Positions 1-7,748 of a DNA stretch of 7,748 bases are shown in pieces. This DNA comes from Lachnospiraceae bacterium. GTDB taxonomy: Bacteria; Bacillota_A; Clostridia; Lachnospirales; Lachnospiraceae. Positions within the stretch are counted from its first letter, which is position 1; each line of letters begins with the position of its first letter. The translations under genes and the position numbers were made by a program. The notes beneath the pieces were generated by a model. The model was not told where the DNA came from. It made no database searches and saw only the letters and a program-made list of their open reading frames with translations. The stretch covers positions 1-7,748 of the forward strand of contig JAGACI010000006.1 of assembly GCA_017614185.1 (NCBI GenBank), given 5' to 3'.

Positions 1-2034
1 GCTTATACAAAGGCTGACGAGAAGCGAAGAATGGATAACGCGAAAGATCGTTATTCAAGAATGGAAGAGGCAAGAGCAAGAAGACTTGCCAAGAAGGAAG
101 CGAAAGAAGAGGAAAGAAGGGCTCTTGCTGAAAGAAGAAGACAGCTTGAAGAAGAAAGAGCCGAAGCAATAGAGCAGGAAGAAACTGAGAAAATCCTTCG
201 AATGGACAGGAAAGTCTCAGGCGTTATGGTTAACACAGATCTTACGGGTTCTGAGAACTACGGTGAGAGCGAAGACATTCACGAGATAACATATGTTGAA
301 GACGAGAATACTTCTTCTGCTCCCGAAGAATTTGTTTCAAGGACTGATTTTGACAAGATAAGAATCCATACAGGCGGTCAGATGAACATGTATGGAGAAG
401 AAGAGGGCCAGAGTGATGAATTTACAGAGGATGACGATGATGTAATTATCCCTGCTCCGGTAAGTCCTGCACCTTCCAGTAATGTTATGGAAAGACCTTC
501 TGCCAAGATTGTTACAGAGGATGAGAAGATTTCCGCTACAAGCGTTAAAAGGTCTCATAAAACATACAGATTTCCTTCGATTAACCTTCTTAAGAAGGGC
601 AAAGGCGGAGGAAACACATCCACATCCGATTTAAAAGAGACTGCGAAACTTCTTGAACAGACCCTTGCCAATTTCGGTGTTCACGTAACCATCACCGATA
701 TAAGCAGAGGTCCTGCTGTAACAAGATATGAGATGCAGCCCGAGATGGGTGTAAAAGTAAGCAAGATACTTGGTCTTACAGATGATATAAAGCTTAACCT
801 TGCAGCCACAGACATAAGAATCGAAGCTCCGATACCCGGAAAAGCCGCAATAGGTATTGAAGTCCCCAATAAAGAGAATTCCGCTGTTTCGCTTCGCGAA
901 CTTCTTGAGAGCAAAGAATACAAGAACTTTAACTCAAAGATTGCATTTGCAGTCGGAAGAGATATTGCAGGCAAGGTTGTCGTTGCGGACATCGCCAAGA
1001 TGCCTCACATGCTTATTGCCGGTGCCACAGGTTCAGGTAAGAGTGTATGTATTAACACACTTATCATGAGCATACTTTATAAAGCTACTCCCGATGAGGT
1101 TAAACTCATTATGATTGACCCGAAGGTTGTTGAACTTTCGGTTTATAACGGAATACCTCATCTTCTTGTTCCTGTTGTTACGGATCCCAAGAAAGCGGCA
1201 TCTGCTCTTCATTGGGGCGTGGCAGAAATGACAGACAGATACAAGAAGTTTGCCGATGCAGAGGTCAGAGACCTTGTAAGCTATAACAAATATGTTGAAT
1301 CTTTACAGGCTGAAGGAAGCGACGCACAGAAACTCCCTCAGATTGTAATTATCGTAGATGAGCTTGCAGACCTTATGATGGTTGCTCCCGGAGAAGTAGA
1401 GGAGGCAATTTGCCGTCTGGCACAGCTTGCAAGAGCTGCAGGCATTCATCTTATCATTGCAACACAGAGACCTTCTGTTGACGTTATTACTGGCCTTATT
1501 AAGGCCAATATGCCAAGCCGTGTTGCTTTTGCGGTATCAAGTGGTGTTGATTCGAGAACAATTCTTGATATGAACGGCGCAGAGAGACTTCTTGGTAAGG
1601 GCGATATGCTTTTCTATCCACAAGGCTATACCAAACCTGCCAGAATTCAGGGCGCATTTGTATCGGATGATGAAGTCAAAGCGGTTGTTGAAGCTTTAAA
1701 GAGTCAGGATTATTACTCCGGAAATGACAACAATGAGGTTATGGAGCAGATGAAGAGCATTGACTCAGGAAGTTCTGCTTCAAATGGCGGTCAGGGTGGA
1801 AACGGCAGCGGACTAGATGAACTTTTTGCAGATGCGGGAAGATTTATTATCGATAAAGACAAAGGAAGCATCGGTATGCTTCAGAGAGCCTTCAGAATCG
1901 GTTTCAACAGAGCAGCAAGAATTATGGATCAGCTTTGTGAATACGGAGTCGTAGGCGAAGAGGAAGGTACAAAACCCAGGAAGGTGCTCATGAGTGAAAC
2001 TGAGTTTGAGCAGCTTGTTGAGGATGTAGTATAA
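1..2034 (+). CDS. ftsK: DNA translocase FtsK/SpoIIIE (5' partial; linker, motor and gamma domains)
   Basis: FtsK/SpoIIIE is a hexameric ATPase at the septum that pumps chromosomal DNA during division or sporulation. The frame is open to base 1, so the N-terminal membrane domain is missing. The ATG at 31 has no convincing Shine-Dalgarno and is probably internal. Numbering from that ATG, residues 5-60 are a highly charged Glu/Arg/Lys stretch, likely coiled coil, and about 100-165 is an acidic, Pro/Ser-containing linker with an EDDDD run. The motor follows from about 180, with Walker A GATGSGKS (331-338) and Walker [11 protein letters not shown] (438-447), then the [12 protein letters not shown] segment typical of the family. 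The C-terminal winged-helix gamma domain (about 595-665) carries [17 protein letters not shown], which in the family reads orienting DNA motifs. A Gly/Ser/Asn-rich tether (about 575-594) joins motor and gamma. FtsK and SpoIIIE cannot be told apart here. The stop lies 20 nt before the fhs ATG. Confidence 0.96.
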   Translation, partial: AYTKADEKRRMDNAKDRYSRMEEARARRLAKKEAKEEERRALAERRRQLEEERAEAIEQEETEKILRMDRKVSGVMVNTDLTGSENYGESEDIHEITYVEDENTSSAPEEFVSRTDFDKIRIHTGGQMNMYGEEEGQSDEFTEDDDDVIIPAPVSPAPSSNVMERPSAKIVTEDEKISATSVKRSHKTYRFPSINLLKKGKGGGNTSTSDLKETAKLLEQTLANFGVHVTITDISRGPAVTRYEMQPEMGVKVSKILGLTDDIKLNLAATDIRIEAPIPGKAAIGIEVPNKENSAVSLRELLESKEYKNFNSKIAFAVGRDIAGKVVVADIAKMPHMLIAGATGSGKSVCINTLIMSILYKATPDEVKLIMIDPKVVELSVYNGIPHLLVPVVTDPKKAASALHWGVAEMTDRYKKFADAEVRDLVSYNKYVESLQAEGSDAQKLPQIVIIVDELADLMMVAPGEVEEAICRLAQLARAAGIHLIIATQRPSVDVITGLIKANMPSRVAFAVSSGVDSRTILDMNGAERLLGKGDMLFYPQGYTKPARIQGAFVSDDEVKAVVEALKSQDYYSGNDNNEVMEQMKSIDSGSSASNGGQGGNGSGLDELFADAGRFIIDKDKGSIGMLQRAFRIGFNRAARIMDQLCEYGVVGEEEGTKPRKVLMSETEFEQLVEDVV

Positions 2035-2043
2035 ATAACAATC

Positions 2044-2048
2044 GGAGG
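2044..2048 (+). promoter_or_regulatory. Ribosome binding site of fhs (GGAGG)
   Basis: GGAGG sits 6 nt before the ATG at 2055 but only 3 nt before the in-frame TTG at 2052. The spacing favours the ATG as the true start. The site lies in the short gap after the ftsK stop. Confidence 0.85.
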
Positions 2049-2054
2049 AATTTG

Positions 2055-3725
2055 ATGCTTAGCGATATCGAGATTTCACAGAACGCCAAAATGCTCCCTA
2101 TTAAGGAAGTGGCATCAGTAGTAGGTATTAAAGAGGATGATCTTGAGCCATACGGCAAATATAAGGCTAAACTTTCCGAGGAATACCTCACTTCAATTAA
2201 ATCGAATAAAGACGGCAAACTGATACTTGTAACCGCAATCAATCCGACACCGGCAGGCGAAGGAAAGACAACTACAAGTGTTGGCCTCGGACAGGCCATG
2301 AATCTTCTTGGAAAGAAGACAATGGTTGCTTTAAGAGAGCCCTCACTCGGCCCCTGCTTTGGCATGAAGGGCGGCGCTACAGGCGGCGGATATGCACAGG
2401 TTGTCCCCATGGAGGAGATTAACCTTCATTTCACCGGAGATTTTCATGCAATAACATCAGCAAATAACCTTTTGGCCGCTCTTATAGACAATCATATTCA
2501 TCAGGGCAATGTACTTGGCATTGACACAAGAAATGTTGTGTGGAAGAGATGCGAGGATATGAATGACAGGGCTTTACGTAATATCGTTGTAGGCCTTGGC
2601 AAAAAGAGCGACGGTTTTGTAAGAGAAGACCATTTCGTTATAACTGTTGCAAGTGAAATTATGGCTATTCTTTGCCTTGCCGATGATATGGCAGATTTAA
2701 AGAAACGCCTTTCAAAGATAGTAGTTGCTTACGACTATGAAGGTAAGCCCGTTACGGCAAAGGACCTTAATGCAGTCGGAGCTATGGCAGCTCTTTTAAA
2801 GGATGCCATGAAGCCCAATCTTGTTCAGACGCTTGAGCACACACCTGTATTCATCCACGGTGGCCCTTTTGCTAACATAGCTCACGGATGTAACTCAGTA
2901 AGAGCTACCAAAGCCGCTTTAAAGATTGCCGATTATACTATCACTGAAGCCGGTTTCGGTGCCGATTTGGGAGCTGAGAAGTTCCTTGATATCAAGTGCG
3001 TATTAAGCGGCCTTAAGCCTGATGCGATCGTTCTTGTGGCGACTGTCAGGGCATTAAAGTATAACGGCGGTGTAGGCAAGAATGATTTGGCTGCTCCCAA
3101 TGTTGATGCTCTTAAGAAGGGTATCGTAAACCTTGAAAAACATATCGAGAACCTTCAGAAATATAAGGTTCCCGTTGTTGTTACATTAAACAGGTTTTCA
3201 TCTGACTCAGAAGAGGAGCTTAACTTCGTTAAAGAGTTCTGTGAAGCACGTAACTGTGATTTTGCACTCTCAGAAGTTTGGGAGAAAGGCGGCGAAGGTG
3301 GCAAGGAACTTGCGTTAAAGGTTCTTAATACACTTGAGACCAAGCCTTCAAACTTTGCTCCTATATACGACAAAGAGGCTCCCATCAAGGATAAGATCGA
3401 GACAATTGCAAAGGAAATCTACGGAGCAGGCAGTGTAAGCTATTCATCACAGGCTCTTAATCAGATTAAGAAACTGACTGAACTCGGCTTTGACAAGATG
3501 CCTGTCTGCATGGCCAAGACTCAGTATTCATTATCCGATGATCCCAATAAACTTGGTCGTCCCGATGGGTTTGAACTTACAATAAGAGAAGTATATGTAA
3601 GTGCAGGCGCAGGCTTTGTTGTTGCTCTTACGGGAGATATCATGACAATGCCCGGTCTTCCCAAAACACCTGCAGCATTCGGAATTGATGTTACGGATGA
3701 TGGGGTTATTACCGGCTTATTCTAA
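2055..3725 (+). CDS. fhs: Formate-tetrahydrofolate ligase (10-formyl-THF synthetase)
   Basis: This cytoplasmic enzyme condenses formate with tetrahydrofolate using ATP to give 10-formyl-THF, which feeds purine synthesis, initiator Met-tRNA formylation and, in acetogens, the methyl branch of the Wood-Ljungdahl pathway. At 556 residues it matches the usual bacterial length. Visible motifs are the P-loop-like [15 protein letters not shown] (65-79), the family signature [14 protein letters not shown] (about 103-116) followed by the conserved [16 protein letters not shown], and the second signature [12 protein letters not shown] (328-339). The C-terminus ([15 protein letters not shown]) is also typical, so the gene looks intact. 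The start is placed at the ATG rather than the TTG one codon upstream because of Shine-Dalgarno spacing. It is followed closely by folD, the next enzyme of the pathway. Neither the 20-nt gap before it nor the sequence seen there leaves room for a dedicated riboswitch. Confidence 0.98.
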   Translation: MLSDIEISQNAKMLPIKEVASVVGIKEDDLEPYGKYKAKLSEEYLTSIKSNKDGKLILVTAINPTPAGEGKTTTSVGLGQAMNLLGKKTMVALREPSLGPCFGMKGGATGGGYAQVVPMEEINLHFTGDFHAITSANNLLAALIDNHIHQGNVLGIDTRNVVWKRCEDMNDRALRNIVVGLGKKSDGFVREDHFVITVASEIMAILCLADDMADLKKRLSKIVVAYDYEGKPVTAKDLNAVGAMAALLKDAMKPNLVQTLEHTPVFIHGGPFANIAHGCNSVRATKAALKIADYTITEAGFGADLGAEKFLDIKCVLSGLKPDAIVLVATVRALKYNGGVGKNDLAAPNVDALKKGIVNLEKHIENLQKYKVPVVVTLNRFSSDSEEELNFVKEFCEARNCDFALSEVWEKGGEGGKELALKVLNTLETKPSNFAPIYDKEAPIKDKIETIAKEIYGAGSVSYSSQALNQIKKLTELGFDKMPVCMAKTQYSLSDDPNKLGRPDGFELTIREVYVSAGAGFVVALTGDIMTMPGLPKTPAAFGIDVTDDGVITGLF

Positions 3726-3730
3726 GGAGA
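3724..3730 (+). promoter_or_regulatory. Ribosome binding site of folD (AAGGAGA) overlapping the fhs stop
   Basis: AAGGAGA begins within the TAA stop codon of fhs (3723-3725). It is 11 nt from the folD ATG at 3742, somewhat longer than the 6-nt spacing of the other genes here, with a T-rich spacer containing six consecutive T. The overlap suggests that ribosomes finishing fhs could re-initiate on folD. Confidence 0.7.
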
Positions 3731-3741
3731 TTTTTTGAAAT

Positions 3742-4590
3742 ATGGCTAAATTAATCGATGGCAAACTTATATCTTCACAGATTAAGGACGAGGTCAAAGA
3801 AAGAGTAAGTGCTCTTAAATCAAAAGGTGTTGACGTTACTTTGGCTGTAATTCTTGTCGGCGAAGATCCCGCAAGCCAGGTTTATGTTAAAAATAAAAAG
3901 AAAGCGTGCGAGTACTGCGGAATTATCTCAAAGTCCTTTGAACTTCCGAAATCGACAACCGAGGATGAACTCCTTGCGCTTATCGGCAAGTTGAATGCAG
4001 ACAAATCCGTAGACGGTATACTCGTTCAGCTTCCTCTTCCCCGTGGGATAGACGAGGATAAGGTTCTTATGGCTATTGATCCTTCAAAAGATGTAGATGG
4101 ATTCCATATCTCAAATGTCGGCTCACTCTGCGTAGGCCGCCCCGGAATGGTTTCCTGTACACCTGCCGGAATCATTGAACTTCTTAAGAGAAGTGATATC
4201 GAGATTGAAGGAAAGGAATGTGTTGTGATCGGAAGAAGCAATATTGTCGGAAAGCCGATGGCGCTTCTTTTGCTTAAAGAGAACGGGACCGTTACAGTCT
4301 GTCATTCAAGAACCAGAAATCTTTCCGAAGTGACAAAGAGAGCTGATATCCTTGTTGTTGCAATCGGAAAGCCCAAATTTATTGATGATACATTTGTTAA
4401 AGAAGGCGCTGCCGTTATAGATGTCGGAATTCACAGAAACGACGAAGGAAAACTCTGCGGTGACGTAGATTTTGACAAAGTCGAGCCCAAGGCAAGCGCA
4501 ATTACACCTGTTCCGGGCGGCGTTGGTCCCATGACCATTGCAATGCTTATGAACAACTGTGTAACGGCTGTGGAGATAAGAACTGAATGA
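3742..4590 (+). CDS. folD: Bifunctional methylenetetrahydrofolate dehydrogenase / methenyl-THF cyclohydrolase
   Basis: FolD catalyses the reversible NADP-dependent oxidation of 5,10-methylene-THF to methenyl-THF and its hydrolysis to 10-formyl-THF, directly adjoining the Fhs reaction. The 282-residue protein has the expected length. Visible features are the N-terminal catalytic segment with Tyr48 and Lys52 in QVYVKNK, Gln96 in VDGILVQLPLP, and Asp119 in PSKDVDGFH; these correspond by position to the catalytic Tyr/Lys/Gln/Asp of E. coli FolD. The Rossmann cofactor loop is VVIGRSNIVGKPMA (161-174), and the C-terminal signature is PVPGGVGPMTIAML (256-269). All key residues are present. Cofactor preference (NADP or NAD) cannot be settled from motifs alone. 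The gene starts 16 nt after fhs and ends in an ATGA overlap with the next gene, so it is very likely cotranscribed and probably translationally coupled. Confidence 0.98.
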   Translation: MAKLIDGKLISSQIKDEVKERVSALKSKGVDVTLAVILVGEDPASQVYVKNKKKACEYCGIISKSFELPKSTTEDELLALIGKLNADKSVDGILVQLPLPRGIDEDKVLMAIDPSKDVDGFHISNVGSLCVGRPGMVSCTPAGIIELLKRSDIEIEGKECVVIGRSNIVGKPMALLLLKENGTVTVCHSRTRNLSEVTKRADILVVAIGKPKFIDDTFVKEGAAVIDVGIHRNDEGKLCGDVDFDKVEPKASAITPVPGGVGPMTIAMLMNNCVTAVEIRTE

Positions 4591-6059
4591 TTTGCCCCAA
4601 ATGCGGTAAGGAGATTGAAGAGGGGAAACTCTATTGCGACACTTGCGGTGAAGAAATAAAGATTGTTCCCGATTTTGATCCCGAAATAGAAAACAGCATA
4701 ACAAAGATTCTAAACGACGTGGCCGATGAGGCTGTTGAGTGGCACACACTCAAAAAGGTCTCACAGGGTGCGTATGTTACTGAGGAATCAAAAGAGGAAG
4801 AAGATGAGAAACTAAGAAAAGAGTTTCTCAGAAAAAATCTTCGAATCGTCGGTGTTATGGGAGGTATATTTGTCCTCCTGATTGTTGTTTTCAGCCTGAT
4901 TTACTTTTTCCTTGATTACAGATATACAAATTATGAATATCAGATGCGTAAGGCAAGCGAATACGTATCCGGAGGTCAGCTTACAGAGGCTGCCGAGACT
5001 TACAGGCACGTTATCGACCTAAGAGGCCATGACAGCCTTGCAACTTATCATCTTGCAAACGTTAATCTTGCTCTTGATGACAAAGAAAGCGCACTTCTTC
5101 TTTACAAGGAAGTGGTTGCCGATGATGAGGCTGAATCCGACTTAAGATATAACGCATGTAAAAATGTAATAGATATTTATGTTTCCGATGAGAACTATCA
5201 GGCAATCAGCGATTTCCTCACAACCGTCGGAGACAACGAGATTACTGATTATTTCCAGAACTATAAGTGTTCTGAACCTGAGTTTTCCTATAATGAGGGC
5301 ACATATGAAGAGGTTATTCCCCTTAAACTTATGAGTTCCTCAGGAGGAAACATATATTACACTACCGATGGATCTGTTCCGACCACGGGCAGTGAAATTT
5401 ACAGCTCCCCGATTTTCCTTGAAAACGGTGTTCACGTTGTATCGGCGTTTACACTTAACTCTTACGGTGTTCAAAGCAGAGTGGTAACCAAGGAATTTCG
5501 AATTGAGGGAACAACACCTTCTGCTCCCGAAGTGCTTACTTACAGCGGAGATTATGATGCACCTACACTTATCGAGGTTGATGTATACGAAGGTGCCAGA
5601 GTTTTTTACACAACTGATAAAACCGATCCTACAATGGATTCCATAGAGTATAAAACCCCTATTCATATGCCTCTCGGTAAATCTGAATACAGATTTATTA
5701 CATACAATGAATCGGGTGAAGCCAGTGAAGTCACAACCAGAAACTATAACCTTTCAATCAAGACAAATGTCTCGGTTGAAGCTGCCCAGAAATCTATAGT
5801 TGACGGAATGATTGAGATTAACAAGATTTACAGCGAAGACGGACGTTCCATGGAAATCTTCGGAAGATATCTCTATGTTTATCAATATGTGACTACCATT
5901 GAAGGAGCGGGAGATTTTTACATTATCGCCGAGATAATGGAGGACACCGAAGGAAACCGTACCAGAACCGGAACATTGTTTGCCGTAGGCCTGTATAACG
6001 GCAAGAGATATAAACTTGGACTGGACGATAAAAATAATTACGTTTTCTTTGAGTTTTAA
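4587..6059 (+). CDS. Uncharacterised membrane protein: zinc ribbon, one TM helix, TPR-like region, two chitobiase-C/FN3-like repeats
   Basis: I do not recognise a characterised homologue. The 490-residue protein begins with a zinc ribbon having cysteines 3, 6, 17 and 20 (two CxxC knuckles), then a charged segment (about 62-86) rich in Glu and Lys. One hydrophobic helix (about 87-108) is preceded by basic residues, so the zinc ribbon is probably cytoplasmic and the remainder outside. Residues about 115-225 are helical and TPR-like (ASEYVSGGQLTEAAETYRHV, then a second helical pair). Two related beta-domains follow at about 231-308 and 312-388, each with a YTTD-x-x-x-PT core (YYTTDGSVPT and FYTTDKTDPT) typical of the CHB_HEX_C family. 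The final 100 residues are unassigned. The ATG overlaps the folD stop by 4 nt, with GGAG 11 nt upstream. It may be a surface scaffold or sensor, but no enzymatic motif is visible and its link to folate metabolism is unproven. Confidence 0.9.
   Translation: MICPKCGKEIEEGKLYCDTCGEEIKIVPDFDPEIENSITKILNDVADEAVEWHTLKKVSQGAYVTEESKEEEDEKLRKEFLRKNLRIVGVMGGIFVLLIVVFSLIYFFLDYRYTNYEYQMRKASEYVSGGQLTEAAETYRHVIDLRGHDSLATYHLANVNLALDDKESALLLYKEVVADDEAESDLRYNACKNVIDIYVSDENYQAISDFLTTVGDNEITDYFQNYKCSEPEFSYNEGTYEEVIPLKLMSSSGGNIYYTTDGSVPTTGSEIYSSPIFLENGVHVVSAFTLNSYGVQSRVVTKEFRIEGTTPSAPEVLTYSGDYDAPTLIEVDVYEGARVFYTTDKTDPTMDSIEYKTPIHMPLGKSEYRFITYNESGEASEVTTRNYNLSIKTNVSVEAAQKSIVDGMIEINKIYSEDGRSMEIFGRYLYVYQYVTTIEGAGDFYIIAEIMEDTEGNRTRTGTLFAVGLYNGKRYKLGLDDKNNYVFFEF
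5277..5750 (+). repeat. Two tandem chitobiase-C/FN3-like domain repeats within the zinc-ribbon protein
   Basis: Two segments of about 75-80 codons align by eye at the protein level. Each contains YYTTD or FYTTD, then PT, a Tyr, a P-I pair (SSPIFL, KTPIHM), and a strand ending before the next Pro-rich or Asn-rich boundary. The YTTD cores start at nt 5355 and 5604, 83 codons apart. They are diverged and not obvious at the DNA level, so this is an old domain duplication and not a recent DNA repeat. Confidence 0.7.
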
Positions 6060-6080
6060 AGCATCACAAAAGTATTAGAA

Positions 6081-6085
6081 AGGGA
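6081..6085 (+). promoter_or_regulatory. Ribosome binding site of nfnA (AGGGA)
   Basis: A purine-rich GAAAGGGAAG stretch includes AGGGA ending 6 nt before the ATG at 6092. It is weaker than the sites of fhs and nfnB. It lies in the largest gap of the window (32 nt), in which I see no hairpin or promoter-like pair. Confidence 0.65.
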
Positions 6086-6091
6086 AGTAGA

Positions 6092-7748
<1,657 letters not shown>

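Noticed and set aside
31..33. ATG that could be taken as the start of ftsK
   Set aside because: The frame is open to base 1, no good Shine-Dalgarno precedes the ATG, and the protein would lack the membrane domain that FtsK/SpoIIIE proteins carry. An internal Met is more likely.
2006..2035. Promoter-like pair TTGAGC, 18-nt spacer, TATAAA at the end of ftsK
   Set aside because: The -35 matches only 4 of 6 consensus bases and the expected start would leave a leader of about a dozen bases before fhs. In AT-rich coding sequence this can occur by chance, so I did not list it as a feature.
2052..2054. TTG start one codon upstream of the fhs ATG
   Set aside because: It lies only 3 nt from GGAGG, whereas the ATG at 2055 has the normal 6-nt spacing.
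1988..2410. Long open frame on the minus strand across the ftsK-fhs junction
   Set aside because: It lies opposite conserved fhs codons, has no recognisable domain or ribosome site, and is explained as a shadow of the real genes. The same holds for minus-strand frames at 4306-4749, 5340-5666 and 681-998.
3731..3736. Run of six T after the fhs stop as an intrinsic terminator
   Set aside because: No GC-rich inverted repeat precedes it; the preceding bases are the folD Shine-Dalgarno.

Overview
The window is a compact run of same-strand genes with no RNA genes, mobile elements, CRISPR arrays or recognisable terminators. Protein style suggests an anaerobic Firmicute of class Clostridia, probably family Lachnospiraceae. 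The clues are an FtsK with a glutamate-rich linker and a typical clostridial gamma domain, an Fhs plus FolD one-carbon pair, an Nfn-type transhydrogenase, GGAGG Shine-Dalgarno sequences, and coding rich in AGA (Arg) and CTT (Leu). The family-level placement is inferred from protein resemblance and was not computed.

Layout, all on the + strand: (1) the 3' part of ftsK/spoIIIE, whose frame is open to the first base, so its membrane domain lies upstream of the window; (2) fhs, formate-tetrahydrofolate ligase, complete, about 20 nt after ftsK; (3) folD, bifunctional methylene-THF dehydrogenase/cyclohydrolase, complete, 16 nt after fhs; (4) an uncharacterised membrane protein with a zinc ribbon, one transmembrane helix, a TPR-like region and two chitobiase/FN3-like repeats, overlapping folD by 4 nt (ATGA); (5) nfnA, after a 32-nt gap; (6) the 5' part of nfnB, overlapping the nfnA stop by 1 nt (TAATG) and cut by the window end. 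The largest intergenic gap is 32 nt, so all six genes could be read on one transcript.

Fhs makes 10-formyl-THF from formate at the cost of ATP. FolD interconverts 10-formyl-THF, methenyl-THF and methylene-THF using NADP(H). NfnAB links NADPH to NADH and reduced ferredoxin by flavin-based electron bifurcation. Placing them together suggests coordination of one-carbon flow with NADPH supply (inference). FtsK (chromosome segregation) and the zinc-ribbon protein have no evident metabolic link and may be neighbours only by operon architecture.

This is mostly a housekeeping region. I see no convincing new defence, mobile or RNA system. The least explained element is the zinc-ribbon/TM/TPR/chitobiase-like protein coupled to folD. 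Smaller points of interest are the Asp-for-Cys ligand position and the CGHC tail of NfnA, the ribosome site for nfnB lying inside the codons of that tail, and the absence of room for a riboswitch in front of the folate genes.
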